Shown: one piece after another, positions 1 to 8,220 of the stretch
Layout of the letters: each line of letters begins with the position of its first letter
Numbering within the stretch: the first letter of the stretch is position 1
Assembly (NCBI RefSeq): GCF_000186865.1
Contig: NW_008705594.1
Location: forward strand, 113,791 to 133,748
Reading direction: 5' to 3'
Origin: Aureococcus anophagefferens
Lineage: Eukaryota; Sar; Pelagophyceae; Pelagomonadales; Pelagomonadaceae
Length of the DNA: 19,958 nt
Translations under genes and position numbers: made by a program
The notes under the pieces: model-generated
The model's input: the letters and a program-made list of their open reading frames with translations, nothing else
Database searches by the model: none
Told to the model about the DNA's origin: nothing

Positions 1-232
1 AGACGGGTACTGCCGTGGCGAGGGTTGCGGAGCTTTTTTGCTGTCCTCTAGAGCCTCCGCTGAAGTTGCTGTCCTTGGGACGGCCGTGCAGCAAGACGGC
101 CCAAGCGCGAGCTTGACCGCGCCCAACGGGTCATCGTAAAGGTGACTGATTGAAAGTGTGCGAGACTGCGATACAACACACCGGGCACTCGAGTTGCACG
201 GCACGGGCACGGCGCTTGGGGATCCGATTGAA

Positions 233-284
233 GTTCCTTGTCCTACGGAAGAAATGCTCTGCAGAAATAAATCACTTCTCATAG
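233..284 (+). other. Spliceosomal intron, 52 nt, in KS copy 1 (site A)
   Basis: The sequence runs from GTTCCT to CATAG between GDPIE (ending at 232) and the continuation V-G-G-A-N-G-V-L (from 285). Removal restores the usual KS spacing and brings the KSTVGH block into frame. It is a phase-0 intron at the same codon as the 49-nt intron of KS copy 2. Confidence 0.82.
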
Positions 285-454
285 GTTGGGGGCGCTAATG
301 GGGTCTTGTGCGTGAATTCGTAGATGATATAATGCGCATCTTTAAAGTCAACTGTGGGGCACTTGGAGCCATCTGCGGCTGCCGCCGGCCTGGCCTCTCT
401 CGTGCTCGTGCCCCTTAGTATGCGTGTGGTTGCTATGAGTGCGCAGCTCAGGCT

Positions 455-500
455 GTCCGACGCCTTTGAAGCACGACCCCCCACATCTGGATTGTTGTAG
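455..500 (+). other. Spliceosomal intron, 46 nt, in KS copy 1 (site B)
   Basis: It starts GTCCGA and ends TTGTAG, splitting a Leu codon (CT at 453-454, G at 501). Joining gives QLRLLNTHL, the expected KS sequence before the Asn-Pro-His region. It matches the 41-nt intron of copy 2 in site and phase. Confidence 0.8.
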
Positions 501-651
501 GCTAAACACGCACCTATCTTCGATCGTGTCGACGTCATTCGAGTTGCCTACTGAGGTGTTGGCTAAAACCCAAACTCGATAATCACCCGTGGGTCGGCTA
601 AGCTCGTTTGGGTTCAGCGGGACCATCGCCCACGGAGCCTTCATGGCCTCC

Positions 652-2040
652 GTGTGTTCAGGCACATCCCTCAACACAGAAGCCAAGTCTCCTTCCCTCT
701 ATCGCGCTCGGCGACCGATCATCTCTCGAATCGGGTATCGCCCGGTGCAAGTCACACGCATGCCCCTCAATATGCATCAAGGCGTCGTGTCTGATCAAAA
801 CAATACGCTATCGCTCGGGCTGCCTCGAGCTCCTCATGCCTTCTGTTCCAAAACGAGCCGAAGTCAAGATTGGCAAGCTGGAGCAACTTAACCGTCTCGA
901 AGTCACGCCACGCCAAGTCTCGCAGTCCGCAGCGCCCGGGCATGACCGTTTTCCCGTTGTATTCGACCACTGTTGGATCGCTCCATGTCAATAAAAACTC
1001 GAGCATTTGCCGGCATTTATCGCACTGCGTTGGAAGGCAGCCGGGATACAATACCATGTGCCCAACTTGCAAGATTGTAGTTGTGTCAGGCGTGAGAGGC
1101 GACCACATCCATACCACAGTTTTATGTGAATGGTCAACTACTTCTTGTCACCATCAGCTACCGTCTCGCCTCAGCGCTTCGTTGATGTCCAGGAGGGCTC
1201 CAAGTTCGTGGTGGGTGATATCCCCATTCCAGCCGCCAGAGCGTAATGACTTGGAGCTCGTCACCCCGGCTTCTGTTCCTCCACGGCATGGATACATATG
1301 CAGAATTTCAAATAGGTTCGATGAATTACCAGAGATGGATTTGAAGCTAAACAATCGAGTGGGTAAGTGTGAGCGCCCCAAACCAGGGTGCCGACTTTTC
1401 ATCCAGAGCCGGTGGGGTGTTCCTACGTGACCGGTTTGGGTACGAACCGCGGAAGTCGCGGTCGTGGCGCCTGATTACGCAGTATTCCTTGACGAGCGCA
1501 AGCCAAGCTGAAATGTTTACTTGAATCCGCAAAGCGACAGATCAAAACGATGACACGTATGGCCTTCTAGGAGACTGGAAAGCATCGATGAAGCACACCA
1601 GCTGAACCATGAGGGAACAGGCACCGATTCATGGCGCTGCTGGCATCAGCGAAGGTGGAACTGCAGCGTCGATTCTCGTCGCTTAAAGCGCCACTGACTT
1701 CGGGCTTGGTTTCTACCGTTGATTGCTGATCACTGTCTGCGCCCTGACGTCGCCAGCTCATAGTCAGATGTACCGTCACCTGTACTAGGATGGAGCGCGC
1801 AACGTGGCGTCACTCCACTTGGTCGGTGATGGCGACACCAGAGATATTCAGCACATGGTTGGGCGGACGGCGGGGCTCGTTGGGTCCAGCTCTGGGATCT
1901 GTGTGTTCCAGGGGGGGCACAAGCTTCCCAACATGGACACTCGGTTGGTTAATGCATTGAAATCACTCTGCTGGAGCGCGCGCATCAGGTCTAATGTGCA
2001 TAGATGAGAGCCCTTGACGTGGAAGAAAAGATCTTAGCAG
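652..2040 (+). pseudogene. Post-KS stretch of the PKS, no domain recognised
   Basis: This stretch follows the first KS. In the main frame it carries stops about every 30 codons (for example 889, 943, 1078, 1093, 1183, 1216, 1342, 1348, 1522, 1603), denser than in later domains. An ORF in another frame runs 870-1430, and an open minus-strand frame covers part of it. Around 1,900 the main frame reads CVFQGGHKLPNM, faintly like the start of an acyltransferase domain (consensus VFPGQGSQ..GM), but no GHSxG motif follows. I cannot assign a domain; undetected introns are possible. Confidence 0.35.
767..1402 (-). other. Possible remnant of a minus-strand coding sequence
   Basis: On the minus strand two open segments (1402-1154 and 1117-767) lie in the same frame, separated by two close stops. 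The second part contains plausible protein sequence such as GRCGLRDLAWRDF and ELEAARAIAY, with a CxxC-containing piece (PTQCDKCRQ). It lies inside the PKS pseudogene where the PKS frame is poorest, so it could be an old insertion, or a chance opening opposite G+C-rich DNA. I do not recognise the family. Confidence 0.2.
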
Positions 2041-3660
2041 GACAACAATCACGAAAGCGTGCCTAATCTAACAATTCAGGATGCCAGCATCGGATCTATC
2101 ACAATCGCTTTTTCGCATAGGACGGATACTCACTCAAACACTACGCATGCGTGTTGGCAAGACGGGCAAGTTTTGCATGTTCGGTGTCGGCGCCCTCGGA
2201 CAACCACTATTCTCTTGGCGCATATTCCACACTCCATTGCGTGCTACGCTCTCGTTCTCTCCACGAACGGCGATGGCGCCCAGAGTTTGACGATGCAGTC
2301 AATTGGGTGCAATGTTGCTTCTGGTTGAGAGCGCACTGCGACCCCGATTCTTGCGATCTATGGCAAAGGATGCGTGGATTTTTCTGGAGTCGCAGATTGG
2401 TGTGTCAGTACAAGAGGAACACAGCGAGGAGACTGCTCAATGACACACGCACGGAGTGAGAGTGTCGTTGCCCATGACCGAAGTGATGCTTTCGCACAAC
2501 TGCGATGATGTACACTGACCCTATAGCGCATCAAGGTCGTCGGGATTCAAAACACGCTAGCCTCGATGCGCAAAAACCATGCGTTGCTGGTGGGTGAAAT
2601 TGGTGAACACGGGGATGTTAGACAGGAAGAGGATATCATCTCAAGCTCACGTCTCATCATGCATCGAAGTGTCGGTGACGCTACCAGGCGGCATCTGCGA
2701 TTGTGGTGTAAGAAATCGACAGAGGCACTTGTATCTCTTTAGACGCCCATTCCAAGAATCAAAGAATCTTTTTGCTGCTGGTGTTCGGACTATGTGGTTA
2801 TAATTCAGCCATCCTTCCGGTATAGTCAGATTTAGGCGAAGATGCTGCGATATTCTGCTGGTGTGGTTGTCGACTTGGTTCGCACGAACAGCTCAGGAGG
2901 TTTTTTACAACTGCCCATTATAGCCCCGGCAATTCTAGTGACCGGTGCAGCGTCCCATGCGTGCCTAAATGCACAATGTGTGCGAGATTACGACCTCGTC
3001 GTGAATCAGGGCCAGAACTTGCACCGAGGCATCGAAAGAGACAAGTTGGCTCTCTGAACTGCTCTCTCGTGTTCCAAGTCTTGGCAAGAAACCCGTGCTA
3101 CGGAGGCCACCGTTCAGATCCAAGTGTCTATGACTGCCCCTAGTCAGAGATAACACTCAAGCGTCCACGTTGCTGTCGTCGCTGGCCACGATGTAGTTCA
3201 TGTGGGCTTGACGTGATTCGAGTCCGCGGAGGTGAGTTCCCTGATTGCGATTCTGGGCGTTGCCTGTGAAAACAGGCTCGCCATCAATGTGTGTGTATTT
3301 TTTGACAAGAACGATTACGCCCCTGATACTATCATACTTGGCAATGAAAAGCTTGTCCACCGAATGACCGTCACGCGAGGACCCTTGACCTTTGCCGCAG
3401 CGTTGTCTCTGCGAGACATTTCGAGCGCGGTGGTGTGCGACGTCCAAGTTGCATACACGTGTATCGATATCTTCGCACGAGCCGACAGCCTGGAAATGTC
3501 TCGAACGAAAGTCGTTGATACGATCTATCGGGAGAATAAGCATAGAGCACAGCTCATAAATCGTGATGCCCTCCTATTGCCAACTGCAAACGTGAATTGG
3601 ATTTTGAGGAGTCCGACGATTTCTATGTTCGCGGCTCTCTCACCAGCTCCACGAAGTGAC
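2041..3660 (+). pseudogene. Unassigned PKS stretch in the main frame
   Basis: The main frame is unusually open here, with only eight stops in 540 codons (2326, 2506, 2524, 2740, 2833, 3055, 3151, 3214), and an uninterrupted run from 3217 leads straight into the crotonase domain. The translation looks protein-like (for example TPILAIYGKGCVDFSG near 2,341 and the hydrophobic stretch SLIAILGVACENRL near 3,238), so it is probably coding remnant. I could not match it to KR, DH, ER, AT, methyltransferase or HMG-CoA-synthase motifs; the Cys-containing ACYGG motif of HMG-CoA synthases was looked for and not seen. Confidence 0.45.
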
Positions 3661-4245
3661 CCTGAAACCGTCACCCTCATGTGGAATAACATGACCACAG
3701 CGTTGCTTGAGCTCGACGACCCTTCGACGTTCAACGCCATGACTCCGAGCTTGTTGGAAAATCTTGGGCGATATCTGACAGCCGCGTTCGCCTTCACATC
3801 GATCCGAGCTCTCGTACTGCAGGCCTCTGGCCCTCATTTCTGCACTGGAGGTCGGTACAACAAAAATGCATCGTCGCTTCCGCCCTGGTGGATCAAAGCG
3901 CAGGGCGTATACGGCAGCGGGTACCTCCTATATCGACTATGAAGCGCATCAATCTTCTCAATCTCCGTGCTCCAGGGATCGTCAATCGGCGGCGGGTTAC
4001 TGTTAGCGCTAGCTACCGATTATCGTGTCGCCACCCGCTCCGCAATTTTCCGGTTGGGTGTGGCGCCATACGGCCTCAGTCCAGTAGTGATGGCAACAAC
4101 TGTATTGCCAGAAATCGTTGGGTACAGTCTCTCGACGTGAATGTACGTAGAAGACTTGTCCTTGAGCGCACACAACGCCATGGCATCTGGTGTCGTGAAC
4201 GGTCTATCGCTGAGTATTCACCTTGCAAGGACGCATGCCTCTTGA
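3661..4245 (+). pseudogene. Crotonase-fold (enoyl-CoA hydratase-like) domain 1
   Basis: Crotonases act on acyl thioesters through a two-loop oxyanion hole. Seen here: a first strand followed by LDDPSTFNAMTPSLLENL (3712-3765); the first oxyanion loop SGPHFCTGG (3829-3849); the second loop with helix SSIGGGLLLALATDYRVA (3979-4032); then GVAPYGLSP and the trailing motif LSLSAHNAMASGVVNGLS (4156-4209). The position of the hydratase Glu (PEV/PEI in the family) is occupied by V-A-P, so ordinary hydratase activity is not supported. In-frame stops are TGA at 3940, 4138 and 4243. It sits directly before the tandem ACPs, the type of context seen for beta-branching enzymes in bacterial PKSs, but that role is inference. 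Confidence 0.85.
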
Positions 4246-4575
4246 TCTGCCTCTGCTGGCGTTCTTCCTGACAATATCGCAGCGGGTGTGGATCAATGCT
4301 ACAGAGCGTGTTCCTTTATCCAGGAGAGTTTGCTCAACGTTGAGGCAAGTGGAAGCGCTACTGAGGAACTGCAGCGACAGACATGCCGCCCCCATGCTTG
4401 CACTAGCGAAATATAAAATGAGTCGATCCCAGTAAAAGATGAGACCACTTTCTCCAGGGCAAGCACCTTACCGACGAAGGGTTTCGGTCGTTTGATGGTA
4501 GAATCCAGAGGAGTACTAATTTCTGCGCCCTTGGTCGGAAGCTTCGTCACCTCGGTTGTTGCGTTGTCCTAGGGA

Positions 4576-4740
4576 ACTACTGTTTCCAGCAACGTTCCGC
4601 TCATGGATGCGGGTTTCGATTCACTTGCTGCATCAGAACTGGTCGAACAGCTAAGCAGCGAGTTTAATGTAGATCTGCCTACAACGCTGTTGTTTGATCA
4701 CCCAAGCATTGGTTCGATCTCGTCTTTCCTAGCGTCGTTC
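4576..4740 (+). pseudogene. Acyl carrier protein domain, tandem copy 1
   Basis: The sequence gives PLMDAGFDSLAASEL, with the phosphopantetheine-attachment Ser codon at 4621-4623, followed by the helix and TTLLFDHPS, all diagnostic of PKS ACPs. A TAG at 4570 lies just before the domain and another at 4786 just after it. The domain itself is uninterrupted. It lacks the Trp a few residues after the Ser that flags beta-branching ACPs in bacterial trans-AT systems. It is in the same frame as its partner ACP. Confidence 0.93.
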
Positions 4741-4830
4741 CAAGCACCACGAAACCTAGAGGTAGAATCATGTGCAAGGGAAATTTAGCAAGCTATCGCG
4801 CCACAAACTTCCACCCCTGATGCATCACAA

Positions 4831-5040
4831 CATGAGGTCTCCACTGTCATAACGTCCATCGTCAAGCAGAGTGTTGGTAATGAGTTGACCTAAGACATGC
4901 CTCTCATGGACGCAGGTATCGATTCGCTTGCAGCCTCGGAGCTCGTGCAGCAACTCAGTGGTGAGTTTTAGTTGGAGTTTTCTGCAACTTTGCTCTTCGA
5001 TCACCCGAGTGTTGCGTCCATTTCATCACACGTTGCGTCG
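4831..5040 (+). pseudogene. Acyl carrier protein domain, tandem copy 2
   Basis: This is a close paralogue of the preceding ACP (PLMDAGIDSLAASEL, Ser codon at 4924-4926; SATLLFDHPS). TAA at 4891 and TAG at 4969 interrupt it, and TAA at 5086 follows. No frameshift separates the two ACPs. Tandem ACPs in PKSs usually act in parallel to raise flux at a module; here they are flanked on both sides by crotonase-fold domains. Confidence 0.92.
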
Positions 5041-5133
5041 ATGGTGCTCATAGATGCAGCAAATGATGCGCGTTCGAGTGGATTTTAAATCACTCAGCCG
5101 ATGCGCGCTCGATGACCAGTCTCAGGAGTTGAC

Positions 5134-5898
5134 AGCTCACCACTTGTCCTGCGAGAGACAAGCTCCAATGGGCTCACTGTGGTCCTCACGCTGAATAGGC
5201 CCCGAGTCTTTAACGGTGCTTTTGGCATGGAAATGGCCTTGGCAGAATTGATGAATGCTGTGGCAGAGGAGCCAAAAAACCACGCATGCGTCGTCACTGG
5301 CCGAGGCCGCGTCTACCAAGTCGCAGAGCACCGGAATAACCGAGAGTTTGATCCAGTGAAATGAAGACATGCTTCGACACGAGACTACCTCGCCCACTAC
5401 TTCAACGCATTCATTAACTTCTCAAAGCCGGTCGTCGCAGCGCTAAATGGAAGCGCCTACGGTGGGGCAGCTACGAGCACCAGCCACTGCGATCACGCCA
5501 TCGCAATTGAAGAGGCTGAGCTCTCGTTTCCATTCAAAAGGTGGGGCGTAGTTGCTGAAGGGAATTCCACGGTGCATCTCGCGCGGCTCTCGGGTCAAGC
5601 TCATGCCTCTCGGATGTTGCATGGGTGGATACCGCAGGCTGTGGAAGCGCAGCGCATTGGCCTCATCGACTGATACACCACTGAAGTCGTGAAGAGCTCC
5701 AACTATCTTGATGCTGCCCTAGTGCTAGCGACAGAGTGGGCTACAGACGGTCAAACACGCACCCCGAGGACGATAGGCGATTCACCCGAGACATCAGAAG
5801 ATTACAGGTTTACGAATGGATGCGAGGAAGATTCCCTTGGCTTGTCGTTTATCAGCGAGCCGTTCCTCGCATCGCAAGTAGACTTTTTTGGCGCGTGA
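5134..5898 (+). pseudogene. Crotonase-fold domain 2, enoyl-CoA isomerase (ECI2)-like
   Basis: Seen in order: LTVVLTLNRPRVFNGAFGMEM (5173-5235, split by no stop), a degenerate first oxyanion loop TGRGRVYQVAEHRN, FINFSKPVVAALNGSAYGGA (within 5413-5469), the segment FPFKRWGVVAEGNST, and the trailing AQRIGLID. The pattern FPF..WG...EG.S matches the peroxisomal delta3-delta2-enoyl-CoA isomerase branch, and the family's catalytic Glu is present (codon 5557-5559). TGA codons at 5362 and 5671 sit where Arg-like residues would fit; TGA at 5896 ends the open run. The first oxyanion loop is poorly conserved, so activity of the ancestor is uncertain. Confidence 0.88.
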
Positions 5899-6144
5899 AT
5901 GGGAGCGGACTTGCGACACTGGAAGGTGCTTGCTTACACATCTGTCCTATACTCTCTGGTGATAGAGTACCCAGCAATTGTCCCTCACTATGTTGAAAGC
6001 AGGCGCTGGAACCAGTTGCATGCTACTTCAAATTCTAACAACGACTGAGAGTGCGTCATTGCAGCTGTCTGAGAACTAAGCAGTTTAAAAGGACCAACGC
6101 CGGAGATAGGCTTGGCCACGAAGCCACTTTAAAAGACAATACCC
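5899..6144 (+). pseudogene. Interdomain linker of the PKS
   Basis: No domain is recognisable. The main frame continues with stops at 6046, 6070 and 6130, and the next KS starts immediately after. It is consistent with a poorly conserved linker. Confidence 0.4.
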
Positions 6145-7056
6145 GAGCCATTATTGTAGTCACTCGCGCCCGCAGTCTTAAACTTCCCAGGTGGCCTTCT
6201 CAAACATGAATCTTTTGCTTATGCCATCTGTCGTGGCTCAAACTTGGGTGGATCAGTCCCGTTGAGTAGATGGGCCTGAACAACATACGATTCCGCTAAT
6301 TATGGGAACCTCTTTTGCGGTTCGCTTGGTCTGGAAGCCCGCACCTGGGGCATGTCCATGTTAGAAGTCCACGCAGTTGACCCCTAACAACTCTTGCTCC
6401 TCGAGATAGGGTATGGCGCTTTCTCCCACGCAACGTCAGCCGACTCCTGAACGAGGTGAGCAAAGTTGGTGAATGCTCACGCTGGTGTTTATGTTGGCGT
6501 ATCGGGCAGTAGCTATTTTGCGCCTGGTGTCGCCTCTCCAAAGATGGCCCAACTGAGCGTATACGCAGCCAGTGGATATGCGATATCGATTCTTTCTGGT
6601 CGCCTCTCATTCATGCTGGGCCTCACAGGTCCAAATTTTCCCGTCGATACGGCCTGCTCCTCGACTCTAGCGGCGCTTCACTGCGCAGCCTAGGCCATGA
6701 AGCTCGACGAGTGTTCTCGGGCGTCTGTGTGCGGGCTGGGAATTCTCGAAGTCACGGGAAGTGTCGGTACGGCGGCTGCGGGCATGACATCGCCCTTTGG
6801 TTGATGTCATACCTTTGGCAGACGTGCTGACGGATTCACCCGAGCTGATGGGGCTGGTGGATTCATCTTGAACCAGGCTGGCTGCGTGAGTCGTGTTCTA
6901 GGCTCTGCTGTGCAACAAGATGGTCCGAGCGCGAGCTTGACCGCACCCAACGGATCATCGCAAAGGTGACTTATTGAAACTGTGTGTGACTGCGACACAA
7001 CACAGCGGGCACTCGAGGCGCACGGCACAGGAACAGCGCTGGGAGACCCGATCGAA

Positions 7057-7105
7057 GTAGTCTCTTCAACAGATGTGAAATGCGTGCTTGGATCCTTCGT
7101 CTTAG
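7057..7105 (+). other. Spliceosomal intron, 49 nt, in KS copy 2 (site A)
   Basis: It runs GTAGTC to CTTAG. Splicing joins GDPIE (ending 7056) to V-G-A-A-T-G-A-L (from 7106), the expected KS continuation, and moves the KSNMGH block into frame. It is phase 0 and equivalent to 233-284 in copy 1. Confidence 0.87.
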
Positions 7106-7275
7106 GTCGGGGCGGCTACGGGAGCTTTGTGCGTGAACTTGCAGTCGGTACAATGCGCATCTTTGAAGTCGAACATGGGTCACCTGGAGCCATCGGCGGC
7201 TGCCGCGGGATTGATCTCTCTCTTGCTCGTGCCCCTCAATATGTAGGTGATTGCCACGAACGCGCAGCTCAGACT

Positions 7276-7316
7276 GTCTGGTACCCCTTGAGCAAAACAT
7301 CGAACTTGAGTTGTAG
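7276..7316 (+). other. Spliceosomal intron, 41 nt, in KS copy 2 (site B)
   Basis: It runs GTCTGG to TTGTAG and splits a Leu codon (CT at 7274-7275, G at 7317), giving QLRLLNTHL after splicing. It is equivalent to 455-500 in copy 1. Together with site A it removes 90 nt, a multiple of three, so the frame before and after both is the same. Confidence 0.85.
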
Positions 7317-7629
7317 GCTGAACACGCACCTATATTCGATCGTGTCGACATCATTTAACATGCCCACCGAGGTTTTGGCTGAAGGCCTCAGTCGAGAATC
7401 ACCACTGGGTCGGCTGAGCTCGTTCGGCTTCAGTGGGACCATAGCGCATGGGGCTTTCGCTTCTTCGGCAGGTCTGGTATCGTCCTGAAAGGAAGGCAAG
7501 TCTGCCTCGTGCTATCGAGCTCAAATAATAACATTACCAAGGCACTATACCCTCCCAAAACAGGACTGCGGCGTTCCTCAAAGCTCTCAGCAACATGTTG
7601 CTCCATCACCACCGCGGACTCAGGATCTT

Positions 7630-7872
7630 CATTCCAGCATTCTTAAGGCACTTCGAGATGTGTTCGGAGAGGAAGCAGAACTCGATTCCCAGTTCTCGCA
7701 ACTTGAAGAACACCCACTAGATGACATGCATTCATTTACTTCTATGGGGCTCAAATCAAATATGGTTGGAGGAATGGTGGCAGCGATAAATGATTGATTC
7801 AACGTGAGACTACAAGCAACATAGTTGTATGATACACCTCATATCAGTGCTCTTGCTGCTCATGTTGCATAG
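7630..7872 (+). pseudogene. Acyl carrier protein domain with altered attachment motif
   Basis: The stretch SSILKALRDVFGEEAELDSQ leads to MGLKSNM (Ser codon 7756-7758), then FNVRLQAT-stop-LYDTPH and ISALAAHVA, the standard ACP scaffold. The usual G-x-D-S attachment motif reads G-L-K-S, with Lys replacing the acidic residue. Stops are TGA at 7795, TAG at 7822 and TAG at 7870. The TGA falls where ACPs commonly have Arg before F-G-V. Confidence 0.82.
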
Positions 7873-7890
7873 GCCTCTAGCACCGATATG

Positions 7891-8199
7891 GAAGAGGTCC
7901 GTAATAGTCTTGTGGAGCTACTGGAAGATACTCTCAGGTCAAAATCAAATGGCTTGAGGTAAGATACCACCGCTCATATATGCGAAATTTTGGATGTAGA
8001 TGTCAGTCTTCTGCAGGGACTAAGTACAGGGCGGCAATTGGTGTCTGCTCTCGAGGAATCCTCGCAGCATGATTTCGATGACTTTGTCGAGATGCCACCT
8101 ACAATCATCTTTGAAGGTTTGGGTGGTGATCCAGGTGATGCTTTGAGGTCATTGTTGTCGTGTGTGCAGACGTGTTCTTTCGCTCGGGATCTCTTCAGG
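7891..8199 (+). pseudogene. Possible second, divergent carrier-protein domain
   Basis: A stretch of the same length and rough pattern as an ACP follows: MEEVRNSLVELLEDTL, then LLQGLSTGRQLVSALEES with a candidate Ser (codon 8023-8025), then EMPPTIIFEGL, resembling the LPATLLFE part of carrier domains. TAA at 7960 interrupts it. The attachment motif is not convincing, so this may be a degenerate ACP or only a linker. Confidence 0.45.
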
Positions 8200-8220
8200 T
8201 AGTTCAAGTAGCTTTTATTG

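Larger units (their letters stand above)
2..651 (+). pseudogene. Ketosynthase domain, copy 1 (C-terminal half)
   Basis: KS domains condense an extender unit onto the growing chain. The window opens inside the motif DGYCRGEGCG, continues with the QQDGPSASLTAPNG motif (about 86-130), reaches the active-site histidine motif HGTGTALGDPIE (197-232), then KSTVGHLEP with the second active-site histidine (345-371), LNTHL (502-516) and SSFGFSGTIAH (601-633). The active-site Cys lies outside the window. The three blocks are in three different frames, which two introns (233-284 and 455-500) explain exactly. In-frame stops are TAA at 137, TGA at 143, TAG at 321, TAA at 330 and TAA at 580. Copy 2 at 6145-7470 is clearly paralogous, differing mostly at third codon positions. 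Confidence 0.93.
6145..7470 (+). pseudogene. Ketosynthase domain, copy 2 (complete)
   Basis: The N-terminus shows FPGG (6187-6198), ESFAYAICRGS and SVPLSRW. Then follow DP-stop-QLLLLE (6379-6405), GVYVGVS, the active-site Cys in DTACSST (Cys codon 6655-6657), SPFG-stop-CHTF, RADGFTRADGAGG, GSAVQQDGPSASLTAPNG, EAHGTGTALGDPIE (His codon 7021-7023), KSNMGHLEP (His codon 7181-7183), LNTHL and SSFGFSGTIAH. All three catalytic residues are therefore present. Two introns (7057-7105 and 7276-7316) explain why the KSNMGH block is out of frame. Stops include 6277, 6385, 6448, 6457, 6691, 6802, 6967 and 7244. Several replace Gln or Arg that is conserved in the family, as in DPQQ and SPDGRCK. Confidence 0.95.

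Noticed and set aside
870..1430. A 186-codon plus-strand ORF in a second frame after KS1
   Set aside because: Its translation has no domain signal, and an opening of this size is plausible by chance in a G+C-richer stretch of this window.
1900..1980. Start of a modular acyltransferase domain after KS1
   Set aside because: CVFQGGHKLPNM is only loosely like the AT start motif and no GHSxG elbow or later AT motif follows in the next 1.2 kb.
4762..4788. A 27-nt GT-AG intron between the tandem ACPs that would remove the TAG at 4786
   Set aside because: It is much shorter than the four supported introns (41-52 nt), and neighbouring stops inside the ACP cannot be removed in this way.
4561..5040. 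Typical beta-branching ACP pair
   Set aside because: The Trp flag downstream of the attachment Ser is absent from both ACPs, so the specific label is not justified; only the tandem arrangement is reported.
6966..7005. A 40-nt GT-AG intron removing the shared TGA
   Set aside because: Removing it shifts the following HGTGT motif out of frame, and copy 1 lacks the AG acceptor at the matching place.
7057..7165. Programmed or accidental +1 frameshift between GDPIE and KSNMGH
   Set aside because: GT-AG introns at the same codon in both KS copies restore the expected V-G-A-A-T-G-A-L sequence exactly, so splicing explains the offset.
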